NCBI RefSeq assembly: GCF_027531815.1
Contig: NZ_JAPZSK010000002.1
Location: 310,001 to 374,000, forward strand
Reading direction: 5' to 3'
Source of the DNA: Gemmatimonas sp.
GTDB lineage: Bacteria; Gemmatimonadota; Gemmatimonadetes; Gemmatimonadales; Gemmatimonadaceae
DNA length: 64,000 nucleotides
The stretch's first letter is position 1. Each line of letters opens with the position of its first letter. Below, piece after piece: positions 16,287 through 24,493 of the stretch. The position numbers and the translations under genes were made by a program. The notes under the pieces are model-generated. The model searched no databases, had not been told where the DNA came from, and was given only the letters and a program-made list of their open reading frames with translations.

Positions 16287-18899
16287 ATGAAGTCGTTGGT
16301 AGCTGCTGGTGCCGGTTGTGTGGCGCTGCTCGCCTTGACCACCGTGGATCGTCCCGAGGGCACGACGCCGTCGGGTGAGTCGCGCCAGTCGGCAAGCTCG
16401 GTGCCCGTGACTGCCACCTCCTACGATCTGTCGTTTGTGAATGCGGCCGCCGATCCTGTGCGGGGCAGCATCACCCGGGCCAATCGTCGCGCCGGACATC
16501 CGGTGCTCAAGCCGGCCGGCGCCACCATGACGGCTGCCGCGCTGGGTGAGGTGGTCAAGAAAACATGCGCCGGCTGCCACAGCGATCAGCGCCGTCAGGG
16601 TAACCTGTCGCTGCAGAATCTCGATCTGGCCACCATTGGGCAGACCGCCCCGGAAGTGGCCGAGAAGATGATCAACAAGCTCCGCACCGGCATGATGCCG
16701 CCACCGGGGCGCGCGAAGCCGGGTGGTGACACGCTGCAGATCCTGCTGGAATCGATCGAGCGCACTATGGACGCGCGCTACGCGGCCGATCCGAACCCGG
16801 GAACCCGCACCTTCCAGCGGCTCAATCGGGCGGAGTACGAGCGTGCCGTGAAGGACGTGCTTTCTCTGGACATCCGGGCCGACTCGTGGCTGCCGCTGGA
16901 CACGAAGAGCGCGAACTTCGACAACATCGCCGACGTGCAGCTGCCCTCGGCCACGCTGCTCGACTCCTATCTCGACGCGGCCAGTGAAATTGCCCGTCTT
17001 GCCGTGGGCGACCCCAAGGCGAGCGTCTCCACCAGCACCTTCAAGATTGCGCGACTCGCGTCGCAGCTGGACCAGGTGGATGGCGCACCGATCGGGACGC
17101 GCGGTGGCGCGGCGGTCACGCACACCTTCCCCGCCGACGGCGAATACGTCTTCGCCATTACGCTGCACGCCATTCCCACCGGCCAGCTGTTCGCCTCCAC
17201 CGCGCCCTTCGACGAAAAGATCGAAGTGTCGGTGAACGGCGAGCGCGTGGCGCTGCTCGATATCGATCGAGGCATGTCGCAGGCCGATCCGCAGGGCATG
17301 GAGATCCGGACCAAGCCGGTCCCCATCCGCGCGGGTCCGCAGCGCATCGCCGCCACCTTCGTGCGCACCTTCGAAGGGCCGGTGAACGACAACATCACGC
17401 CGCTCGGGCACAGCATCGCCGATACGCAAATCGGGGCGCAGGCTGGCATTACCGTGCAGGCGCACATCCAGAACTTCGCGGTCACGGGGCCATACAACCC
17501 CACCGGTGTCTCCGACACGCCCACGCGCCGTCGCATCTTCAGCTGCCGTCCCTTGTCGGCACCCGAAGCGCGGCCTTGCGCCGAGAAGATCCTGACCCGG
17601 TTGGGCGCGCAGGCGTACCGTCGCCCCATGCAGGCCAACGATCTCAAGGGGCTGCTGGCGTTCTACGATGAAGGCGCGAAGGCCGGTGGCTTCGAGATCG
17701 GCATCCGCACGGCGCTCGAAGCGATGCTGTCGAGCCCGCACTTCATCTTCCGCATCGAGGAAGTGCCGGTGGCGGCCAAGGGGCGTGTGCCGGTGAGCGG
17801 TGTGGACCTCGCGTCACGTCTCTCGTTCTTCCTCTGGGGCGCTCCGCCTGACTCGCAGCTGGTGGCGCTGGGGCGCTCGGGGCGTCTGGCCGACACCACG
17901 GTGCTGCTGGCCCAGACGAAGCGCATGCTCGCGGACCCGCGCAGCGAGGCGCTGGCCACTCGCTTCGCCTCCCAGTGGCTCCGGTTGCAGGACATCGAGC
18001 TGGTGCACCCCGACGCCAACCAGTTCCCCGACTTCCGCGAGCAGCTGGCCAAGGAGATGCGCCGCGAGACGGAGCTGTTCTTCTACGCCCTCGTGCGCGA
18101 GAACCGCAGCCTGCTCGACCTGTTCACGGCCAACTACACGTACCTGAACGAATCGCTGGCCAAGCACTATGACATTCCGGGGGTGGTCGGCAACGACTTC
18201 CGCCGGGTCACGTATCCGGCCGGGTCGCCGCGCAGCGGCATTCTGGGGCACGGGAGTGTGCTCACACTCACGTCGGTGGCCAATCGCACCTCGCCGGTGC
18301 TGCGAGGCAAGTGGGTGATGGAGGTGCTCATGGGCTCCCCGCCGCCGCCGCCGCCGCCGAACGTACCGGACCTCGAGGAGACCAAGGGGGCGCAGGAAGG
18401 GCGTCTGCTCACCACGCGTGAGCGCATGGAAATCCACCGCGCCAACGCCACCTGCAAGTCGTGTCACCAGTTCATCGATCCCATTGGTCTGGCGCTCGAC
18501 AACTTCGATGTGATGGGACGCTGGCGCATTCGTGAGAATGGCTCTGCGCTGGATACGCGCGGCGACTATTACGACGGCACGCAGATCACGAACCCCACGG
18601 AGCTGCAGCGGGCGTTGCTCAAGCGGCCGGTGCCACTCATGCGGTCGTTCACGCAGAACCTCATGGCGTATGCGCTGGGACGTCGTGTGGAGTGGTACGA
18701 TGCACCAACCGTGCGCCGCATCGAAGCAGCCGCGCGCCCGAACAATTATCGCCTCAACGATTTCATCCTCGGGGTGGTGAAGAGCGATGCCTTCCGCATG
18801 CGGAAGGTGGTGGCAGAGCAGCCGAGCAAGGCCGCGCCTGCCACGACCGCTCCCGCCGCTCCCGCCTCGAAAGCCCCGGCCGCCGGCCGCGGGCGCTGA
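16287..18899 (+). CDS. DUF1592/DUF1588-family multidomain c-type cytochrome
   Basis: 870 residues with an exported N-terminus (MKSLVAAGAGCVALLALTTV). The first haem site is CAGCH (Cys94-His98) in a PSCyt1-like domain (about 80-160). Then come a DUF1587-like segment (RLNRAEYERAVKDVLSLDI, about 175), a carbohydrate-binding-like middle region (about 230-400), DUF1595 (ILTRLGAQAYRRPM, about 430), DUF1592 (SRLSFFLWGAPPDSQL, about 510), DUF1588 (GILGHGSVLTLTSVANRTSPVLRGKWV, about 650) with a second haem site CKSCH (Cys723-His727), and DUF1585 at the C-terminus (SFTQNLMAYALGRRVEWYD). The family is abundant in Planctomycetes and Acidobacteria and has no proven function. It is first in an apparent operon with DUF1552 and ankyrin genes. 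A proline run follows about residue 685. Confidence 0.88.
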   Translation: MKSLVAAGAGCVALLALTTVDRPEGTTPSGESRQSASSVPVTATSYDLSFVNAAADPVRGSITRANRRAGHPVLKPAGATMTAAALGEVVKKTCAGCHSDQRRQGNLSLQNLDLATIGQTAPEVAEKMINKLRTGMMPPPGRAKPGGDTLQILLESIERTMDARYAADPNPGTRTFQRLNRAEYERAVKDVLSLDIRADSWLPLDTKSANFDNIADVQLPSATLLDSYLDAASEIARLAVGDPKASVSTSTFKIARLASQLDQVDGAPIGTRGGAAVTHTFPADGEYVFAITLHAIPTGQLFASTAPFDEKIEVSVNGERVALLDIDRGMSQADPQGMEIRTKPVPIRAGPQRIAATFVRTFEGPVNDNITPLGHSIADTQIGAQAGITVQAHIQNFAVTGPYNPTGVSDTPTRRRIFSCRPLSAPEARPCAEKILTRLGAQAYRRPMQANDLKGLLAFYDEGAKAGGFEIGIRTALEAMLSSPHFIFRIEEVPVAAKGRVPVSGVDLASRLSFFLWGAPPDSQLVALGRSGRLADTTVLLAQTKRMLADPRSEALATRFASQWLRLQDIELVHPDANQFPDFREQLAKEMRRETELFFYALVRENRSLLDLFTANYTYLNESLAKHYDIPGVVGNDFRRVTYPAGSPRSGILGHGSVLTLTSVANRTSPVLRGKWVMEVLMGSPPPPPPPNVPDLEETKGAQEGRLLTTRERMEIHRANATCKSCHQFIDPIGLALDNFDVMGRWRIRENGSALDTRGDYYDGTQITNPTELQRALLKRPVPLMRSFTQNLMAYALGRRVEWYDAPTVRRIEAAARPNNYRLNDFILGVVKSDAFRMRKVVAEQPSKAAPATTAPAAPASKAPAAGRGR

Positions 18900-18933
18900 T
18901 CCCCAACATACCAATACGACCGGAGACCGACCG

Positions 18934-20325
18934 ATGTATTTCCTGACCGGAAAGGCCATGCCGCGCCGTCAGTTCATGCAGGGGATGAGCGCCACCATCG
19001 CCCTGCCGTATCTCGACGCCATGATTCCCACGGGCCGCGGGGCCTTCGGCAGCGCCAAGCAGGCACCACGCCTGGTGGCCATCGAGATGGTGCACGGGGC
19101 GGCCGGCTGCAACGAGTGGGGCGCCAAGATGAACCTGTGGTCGCCAGCGGCCACCGGAAAGCAGTACGATCTCGCCCCCACGGCGCTCTCCTCCCTGGAG
19201 CAGTACCGCGACTATCTCACGATCGTCAGCAATACCGACGCGCGCGAAGCCGAGCCCACCTCGCCCAACGAGATCGGCGGTGATCACTTCCGCTCGAGTG
19301 CGGTGTTCCTCACGCACATGCATCCCCGGCAGACGGAAGGCTCGGATGTGAAGGTGGGCACGTCGCTCGACCAGATGTACGCGCAGCGGTTCGGACAGGA
19401 CACGCCCATCCCGTCCATGCAGCTGTGCATCGAAAACGTCGATCAGGCCGGTGGCTGCGCGTATGGCTATGCCTGCGTGTACACCGACTCCATCAGCTGG
19501 GCCTCACCGTCGGAGCCGCTGCCGGTCATCCGTGACCCCCGCGTCGCCTTCGAGAAGCTGTTCGGCGTGGGCGGCACGAGTGCCGAGCGCGCCGAGCGTC
19601 GGCGCACGCGTCGCAGCATCCTCGACTTCGTGTCGGGGGAGATGGCGTCGCTCAAGGGGGCGCTGGGGCCTGAGGACAAGGTGCGGCTCGATCGCTACCT
19701 CACCGACATTCGTGAGGTGGAGCGCCGCATTCAGCGTGTGGAAGCGCGCAACAGCAGCGGGGAAGTACGCGAGCTGCCCGAAGCGCCGGCCGGCGTGCCC
19801 GACTCTTTCGCCGAACATGTGAAGCTCATGTTCGACATTCAGGCGCTGGCGTTCGCGGCCGACATCACGCGCGTCTTCTCGTTCAAGATGGGACGCGACG
19901 GGTCCAGCCGCACCTATCCGGAGAGCGGCACCGACAAGCCGTTCCACCCGGCGTCGCACCATGGCGGCACGGAGCGCGGGGTGAAGGACTTCAACATGAT
20001 CAACAAGTACCACGTGTCGATGCTGCCGTACTTCCTCGACAAGCTCAAGAGCATTCAGGAAGGCGAGAGCAACATGCTGGACAAGACGATGATCATTTAC
20101 GGGTCGCCCATGGGCGACTCGAACCTGCACAATCATCGCCGCTGCCCGCTCATCGTGTTGGGCAAGGCAGAGAACCGCCTGGCCGGCAACCTCCACATCA
20201 AGGCGCCCGACGGGACGCCCATGGCGAACGCCATGCTGAGCATGATGCACACGCTCGGACTCGACGACATGACGACGTTCGGCGACAGCAACGGCATCCT
20301 CAACCTGAATGCCGCCAATGCCTGA
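18934..20325 (+). CDS. DUF1552-family protein
   Basis: 463 residues from the ATG at 18934, preceded by GGAG; the open frame further left overlaps the previous gene. The N-terminus has RRQFMQGMSATIALPYLD, a weak twin-arginine-like pattern, so export is possible. The body (RLVAIEMVHGAAGCNEWGAK, NEIGGDHFRSSAVFLTHMHP, HHGGTERGVKDFNMINKYHV, MIIYGSPMGDSNLHNHRRCPLIVLG) has the His- and Asp-rich C-terminal half typical of DUF1552, which is distantly related to alkaline-phosphatase-fold DUF1501 proteins. DUF1552 genes nearly always follow DUF1592 genes, as here with a 34-bp gap, and the two are thought to act together; their substrate is unknown. Confidence 0.85.
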   Translation: MYFLTGKAMPRRQFMQGMSATIALPYLDAMIPTGRGAFGSAKQAPRLVAIEMVHGAAGCNEWGAKMNLWSPAATGKQYDLAPTALSSLEQYRDYLTIVSNTDAREAEPTSPNEIGGDHFRSSAVFLTHMHPRQTEGSDVKVGTSLDQMYAQRFGQDTPIPSMQLCIENVDQAGGCAYGYACVYTDSISWASPSEPLPVIRDPRVAFEKLFGVGGTSAERAERRRTRRSILDFVSGEMASLKGALGPEDKVRLDRYLTDIREVERRIQRVEARNSSGEVRELPEAPAGVPDSFAEHVKLMFDIQALAFAADITRVFSFKMGRDGSSRTYPESGTDKPFHPASHHGGTERGVKDFNMINKYHVSMLPYFLDKLKSIQEGESNMLDKTMIIYGSPMGDSNLHNHRRCPLIVLGKAENRLAGNLHIKAPDGTPMANAMLSMMHTLGLDDMTTFGDSNGILNLNAANA

Positions 20326-22288
20326 CCTCACCCATGGGGCTCGACGCCGGCTGCCGGGCCGCATGCGTGCCGCGGCGGTGTGCGGCGCCTGCGCGTCGGT
20401 GGTGCTGCTGTCGGCGGCCCGTCCATCTGAAGGGGCACGTGGTGGCTACACCACGCACGGGGTGCGCAATCCGGTGGAGGCGCCGCTCGCCGATGCCGTG
20501 ATGCGCGGCGATACGGCGCGCGTCCGCGCCCTGCTCAAGCAGGGAGTGGATGTGAACGCGGCGCAGCCCGACGGCATGTCTCCGTTGCACTGGGCGGCGC
20601 AGCGCGGTGATCTGTCGTCGGCGCAGGTGCTGGTGTATGCGGGCGCGCGTGTCGATGCGCTCACGCGCAACGGCAATTACACGCCGTTGCACATCGCGGC
20701 GCGCGAAGGGCGCGCGGCGGTAGTGAAGCTGCTGCTCACCAGCGGGGCCGATCCCCTGGCCGTTACCAGCACCGGTGGCGCGACGGCGCTGCACTTTGCC
20801 GCCGGCCATGGCGACGCCGAAAGCGTGCGCGCCGTGCTGGACAGGAAGGTCCCGGTGGATGTGCGTGAGACGGCCTGGGGGCAGACGCCGCTCATGTGGG
20901 CGGCCGCGTATGGTCGGGTGGCGGCCATCGATGTGCTCATCAAGGCCGGCGCTGGTCTCGAGGCGGCGTCGAAGATCGAGGATATTCCCAAGCAGGAGCG
21001 GGAAATCCGCACACAGCTCATTGCGCGCACCCGCCGCGTGGCCGCCCTCAAGTCGGCCGACTCGCCGTTCGCGCCCAGCACCGTGACCCCCAACCTGCCG
21101 GTGGGGTCCGGGCCGGTCACGGCGAGCCCCGCGCCCGCCGCCCCCGTAACTGTGGCCCCCGCTGCACCGGCACCCGCTGCTCCAGCGCCCGCCGCACCGG
21201 CGTCTGCGGCACCGGCCGCGCGTCCCGCACCGCGTGCCTCTGGCGATTCGGCACGTCCCGCCACCGGGTTCCAGCAGCGCGGTCCCTCCTACGGGGAACT
21301 CATCGGCAACAAGGGCGGCCTCACGCCACTGCTCTTTGCCGTGCGCGAAGGCCATGTGGAAGCGGTGCGCCGGCTGCTCGATGCGGGCGCCAACATCAAC
21401 CACGTCAGCGAAGGCGATCACTCGTCGCCGCTGCTCATGGCGGCCATCAACGGCCGCTTCGATCTGGCCAAGCTGCTGCTCGATCGTGGCGCCGAGGTGA
21501 AGCTGGCCAGCGATGCCGGGGCCACGGCGCTCTACGCCGTGATCAACACGCAGTGGGCGCCCAAGTCGCTCTATCCGCAGCCCACCGCGCAGTTGCAGCA
21601 GCAGGTCACGCACCTCGAGCTCATGGAGCAGATGCTCAAGGCCGGCGCCGATCCCAACGTGCGCCTCAAGAAGCATCTCTGGTTCATGTCGTACAACTTC
21701 GACCTGCTCGGCGTGAACACCGTGGGGGCAACGCCGTTCTGGCGCGCCGCCTACGGGCTGGATGTGCCGGCCATGAAGCTGCTGGTGCAGTACAAGGCCG
21801 ATCCCACCATCCCCACGATCAAGCCGCTCGGGCGCTTGCCAGGAGATGACGCGCCGGAAGAAGGCGCGGCCGGTGCCACCGACCCTTCCGGTTTGCCGCC
21901 CGTGCCTGATGGCGGGCCGGGGGTGTATCCCATCCACGCCGCCTCGGGTGTGGGGTACGGTGAAGGGTACGCGGCCAACTCGCATCGCCACGCCCCCGAT
22001 GCGTGGATGCCGGCGGTGAAGTACCTGCTGGAAGAGCTCAAGGCCGATCCCAACGCGCGCGATCACAACGGGTACAACCCGCTGCATCATGCCGCCGCGC
22101 GCGGGGACAACGAGCTCATTCAGTATCTCATGAGCAAGGGCACCGACGTGAAGGCGATGAGCCGCCGCGGGCAGACCACGGCCGACATGGCCAACGGCCC
22201 CGTGCAGCGCATCCCCCCCTTCCTGGAAACGGTGGAGCTGCTGGTCAAGCTGGGATCGAAGAACAGCAACAAGTGCCGCAGCTGCTGA
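20318..22288 (+). CDS. Exported ankyrin-repeat protein
   Basis: 656 residues from the ATG at 20318, which overlaps the DUF1552 stop by 8 bp; an ATG at 20309 is also in frame, and one at 20363 (MRAAAVCGACASVVLLSAA) begins the hydrophobic signal segment. Two sets of ankyrin repeats are visible, at about residues 55-220 (PLADAVMRGDTARVRALLKQGVDVN, SPLHWAAQRGDL, TALHFAAGHGD) and about 330-630 (TPLLFAVREGHVEAVRRLLDAG, NPLHHAAARGDNELIQYL). Between them lies an Ala/Pro-rich linker of roughly 60 residues. Ankyrin repeats bind proteins; as third gene of the DUF1592-DUF1552 unit it may scaffold those partners in the periplasm. It ends at a hairpin shared with the convergent zinc-ribbon gene. Confidence 0.85.
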   Translation: MPDLTHGARRRLPGRMRAAAVCGACASVVLLSAARPSEGARGGYTTHGVRNPVEAPLADAVMRGDTARVRALLKQGVDVNAAQPDGMSPLHWAAQRGDLSSAQVLVYAGARVDALTRNGNYTPLHIAAREGRAAVVKLLLTSGADPLAVTSTGGATALHFAAGHGDAESVRAVLDRKVPVDVRETAWGQTPLMWAAAYGRVAAIDVLIKAGAGLEAASKIEDIPKQEREIRTQLIARTRRVAALKSADSPFAPSTVTPNLPVGSGPVTASPAPAAPVTVAPAAPAPAAPAPAAPASAAPAARPAPRASGDSARPATGFQQRGPSYGELIGNKGGLTPLLFAVREGHVEAVRRLLDAGANINHVSEGDHSSPLLMAAINGRFDLAKLLLDRGAEVKLASDAGATALYAVINTQWAPKSLYPQPTAQLQQQVTHLELMEQMLKAGADPNVRLKKHLWFMSYNFDLLGVNTVGATPFWRAAYGLDVPAMKLLVQYKADPTIPTIKPLGRLPGDDAPEEGAAGATDPSGLPPVPDGGPGVYPIHAASGVGYGEGYAANSHRHAPDAWMPAVKYLLEELKADPNARDHNGYNPLHHAAARGDNELIQYLMSKGTDVKAMSRRGQTTADMANGPVQRIPPFLETVELLVKLGSKNSNKCRSC

Positions 22289-22298
22289 TCTTCAGCTG

Positions 22299-22334
22299 CT
22301 GACCAGCAATCGCTGAGAAGCGGTTGCCGGTCAG
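22299..22334. terminator. Bidirectional hairpin terminator after the ankyrin gene
   Basis: A 16-bp stem with two mismatches (22299-22314 with 22319-22334) closes on a GAGA tetraloop between convergent genes. It overlaps the stop codon of the zinc-ribbon gene at 22331. Confidence 0.75.
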
Positions 22335-22576
22335 TCGTCGTGACTGAGCTCGTACTGGCGCTGGGCGTGCATACGCTCAGCGCCTTGTGCTTGGTCCCGC
22401 CGCTTGGCCGCCTGCATGGCCTTGGCCTGTGTACCAGATGTTTTGATGGCGGGGAGCGCGAGCTGCCGTTCGAGGGTCACACTGCCGCAGGCGGGGCAGG
22501 AGGGGACGGCGCTGCCGCGTACCAGCGTCTCGAACGCATGCTGGCAGGAGGTGCAGACGAAGTCGAACATCGGCAT
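22331..22576 (-). CDS. FmdB-type zinc-ribbon protein
   Basis: 81 residues. The first half is a zinc ribbon with two CxxC pairs: MPMFDFVCTSCQHAFETLV and CPACGSVTLERQLALP. This matches the FmdB/CxxC_CXXC_SSSS regulatory-protein family, small proteins of unproven function sometimes linked to amidase regulation. The C-terminal half is basic and glutamine-rich (KAMQAAKRRDQAQGAERMH) and probably disordered. No membrane segment is present. It is divergent from the secreted RidA with 96 bp between the starts. Confidence 0.85.
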   Translation of the reverse strand: MPMFDFVCTSCQHAFETLVRGSAVPSCPACGSVTLERQLALPAIKTSGTQAKAMQAAKRRDQAQGAERMHAQRQYELSHDD

Positions 22577-22672
22577 ATTGGCCGTATCTCCCTGGTGTCC
22601 GGTATCGGGTTCCAGATCTTCGCGACAACGAGCTCCATCCCGGAGCCTTACGCAATCCCCGGAGGAAATGCG

Positions 22673-23146
22673 ATGCGTGCAGTACGCCCCGTTTCGAAGT
22701 CATCGGTCACGCCAACGGTCGCCGCGCTGGCCCTCTCAATCCTCGCCGCCGCCCCGCTCTCGGCGCAAGCGTCGGGCGCCCGGACGCCGGTGGTGGGGGA
22801 AGGGCAGCGCATCACCGCCACGCTGAGCCCCGGCATTCGCGTGGGCAACCAGCTCTTTGCCTCGGGCCAGCTGGGTACCAGCCCGAACGACACCACCATT
22901 GCCGGCCAGACCACGCGCGCGCTGGAGAGCACGGAAAAGGTGTTCAAGGCAGCCGGCACGACGCTGGCGGCCGCGGCGACCAAGTGCACGGTGTTTCTCA
23001 CCGATGTGAAGGACTTTCAGGGGATGAACGGCGCCTACACCAAGTTCTTCCCCAGCAACCCGCCGGCGCGCTCCACCGTGGTGGTGGCGGCGCTGGTGGT
23101 TCCCAACGCCAAGGTCGAGATCGAGTGCCAGGGGATCATCCCCTGA
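22673..23146 (+). CDS. Secreted RidA-family (YjgF/YER057c) protein
   Basis: 157 residues from the ATG at 22673, with GGAGG seven bases upstream. The N-terminus is a signal peptide (SSVTPTVAALALSILAAAPLSAQ), followed by a complete RidA domain: GNQLFASGQLGTSPNDTTI, CTVFLTDVKDFQGMNGAYTKFF, NPPARSTVVVAALV with the substrate-binding arginine, and KVEIECQGIIP with the conserved glutamate. RidA proteins deaminate reactive imine/enamine intermediates. Most are cytosolic, so a periplasmic form is unusual. The nearest imine-producing enzyme visible is the Tat-exported amine oxidase at 7824-9284, a functional link by inference only. Confidence 0.88.
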   Translation: MRAVRPVSKSSVTPTVAALALSILAAAPLSAQASGARTPVVGEGQRITATLSPGIRVGNQLFASGQLGTSPNDTTIAGQTTRALESTEKVFKAAGTTLAAAATKCTVFLTDVKDFQGMNGAYTKFFPSNPPARSTVVVAALVVPNAKVEIECQGIIP

Positions 23147-23160
23147 CACCCGATCGGTCA

Positions 23161-23196
23161 GGGCGTGGTCAGCGGCCGGTAGGCCACACCACGCCC
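23161..23196. terminator. Hairpin at the convergent end of ridA-like and NHL genes
   Basis: A perfect 9-bp stem (GGGCGTGGT, 23161-23169, with 23188-23196) overlaps the last codons of the minus-strand NHL gene and lies 15 bp after the RidA stop. It probably helps end transcription from the plus side; no T-run is present. Confidence 0.4.
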
Positions 23197-24350
23197 TGGC
23201 TGCCGCGCGGCACCGCGCCAATGCCCTTGTAGCGGAACTTCTGTACGCGCTTCCCCTCGTAGGTTTCCGTGGTGTACACGTTGCCCTTCGAGTCGGTGGC
23301 AATGCTGTGTACGGCGAAGAACTGCCCAGGCTGGCGACCGCCGTCGCCAAACCAGGTGAGAATTTCGAGCGACTGGCGGTCCATCACGTACACCCGCTCG
23401 TTCTTGCCGTCGGCCAGGTAGAGGTACTTCTGCTGCGGGTCGCGCGAGAAGGCGATGTCCCACACCGAACCGTCGCCCCGCGTTTCCTTGGCCACGCGCA
23501 CTTCCTTCACGAACTTGCCGTCCTTCTGGAACACCTGGATGCGATCGTTGGGGCGGTCGCACACGTACACCATGCCGTCGTTCGTGGGTTCGGCGCAGTG
23601 TACCGGGTTGCGGAACTGCTGCACCAGCGGCGCCGACGGGTCGTAGGGCGGGAGTCGCGCGTCGTCGGGCTTGTTGCCGTAGGCGCCCCAGTAGCGCTTG
23701 ATGCGCCCGCTGTTCACGTCGATCACGGCCACGCGCTTGTTGCCGTAGCCATCGGCCACGTACGCCTCACCGGCCTTCGGGTCGAAGGTGATCTTGGCCA
23801 CCCGCCCGAAGTGCGACGTGTCATTGCTGTTGGCGGCCTGCTTGGGGGCGCCGTACTGCGCGAGGAACTTGCCGTCGTGCGAGAACTTGAGGATCTGCGA
23901 ATCCATGGCGCCGTTGCCGCCGATCCACACGTTGTCCTTGTCGTCGATGGCCACGCCGTGGTTGGACGACGGCCAGTCGTAGCCGGCGCCCGGACCGCCC
24001 CATGCCTTCACGAGGTTGCCATCCGGGTCGAACTCGAGCACGGGCGGCGCCGAACGGCAGCACTCACCAATGGGCGGCGTGGCATTGGCCCCCGCCTCCG
24101 TGCGCTGGTTGAGCGTGGAATCACCCCGATGGATGATGAACACATGGTCGCGGCTATCCACGCCGACCCCGATGACGGAACCGAGGATCCAGTGATTGGG
24201 GAGTGGCCGCGGCCAGAGCGGATCGACCTCGAAGCGCGGCGCCTGCACCGTCTGACGGCTGTTGGCCTGCAGGACGGCCTGGGCACCGCCGAGGCCGACC
24301 AGGGCAAGCGCCAGCAAGGACCAACGGGGAGGGGGAACGAACCTCGGCAT
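23169..24350 (-). CDS. Exported NHL-repeat beta-propeller
   Basis: 393 residues from the ATG at 24350, with GGAG upstream and a signal peptide (FVPPPRWSLLALALVGLGG). The rest is a run of NHL-type blades: VIGVGVDSRDHVFIIHRGD, HGVAIDDKDNVWIGGNG, KITFDPKAGEAYVADGYGN, DGMVYVCDRPNDRIQVF, IAFSRDPQQKYLYLADGKN and HSIATDSKGNVYTTETYEG. Such six-bladed propellers include SMP-30-like lactonases and the peptidyl-alpha-hydroxyglycine lyase fold, but no catalytic set can be assigned here. A two-cysteine stretch (ECCRS) occurs about residue 95. A second exported NHL protein is at 28661-29698. The leader is C-rich just above the ribosome site. Confidence 0.85.
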   Translation of the reverse strand: MPRFVPPPRWSLLALALVGLGGAQAVLQANSRQTVQAPRFEVDPLWPRPLPNHWILGSVIGVGVDSRDHVFIIHRGDSTLNQRTEAGANATPPIGECCRSAPPVLEFDPDGNLVKAWGGPGAGYDWPSSNHGVAIDDKDNVWIGGNGAMDSQILKFSHDGKFLAQYGAPKQAANSNDTSHFGRVAKITFDPKAGEAYVADGYGNKRVAVIDVNSGRIKRYWGAYGNKPDDARLPPYDPSAPLVQQFRNPVHCAEPTNDGMVYVCDRPNDRIQVFQKDGKFVKEVRVAKETRGDGSVWDIAFSRDPQQKYLYLADGKNERVYVMDRQSLEILTWFGDGGRQPGQFFAVHSIATDSKGNVYTTETYEGKRVQKFRYKGIGAVPRGSQGVVWPTGR

Positions 24351-24493
24351 CTCGTACTCCGAAGGGGGGCGGGAGGGGCAATGCCCGTGCCGCAGGGGGT
24401 AGGCCGGCGGCGGGCCCAGCCCCGTGTGCAACGCGCATCCGGGTGGTAACTTCGTCCAACCTACCCGCCTGTTCCTCCCTGTCCAGAGACACG

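Noticed and set aside
18340-18360. CCG triplet repeat in the DUF1592 gene
   Set aside because: It encodes a short proline run within the family region and is common in high-GC genes; not a separate repeat element.
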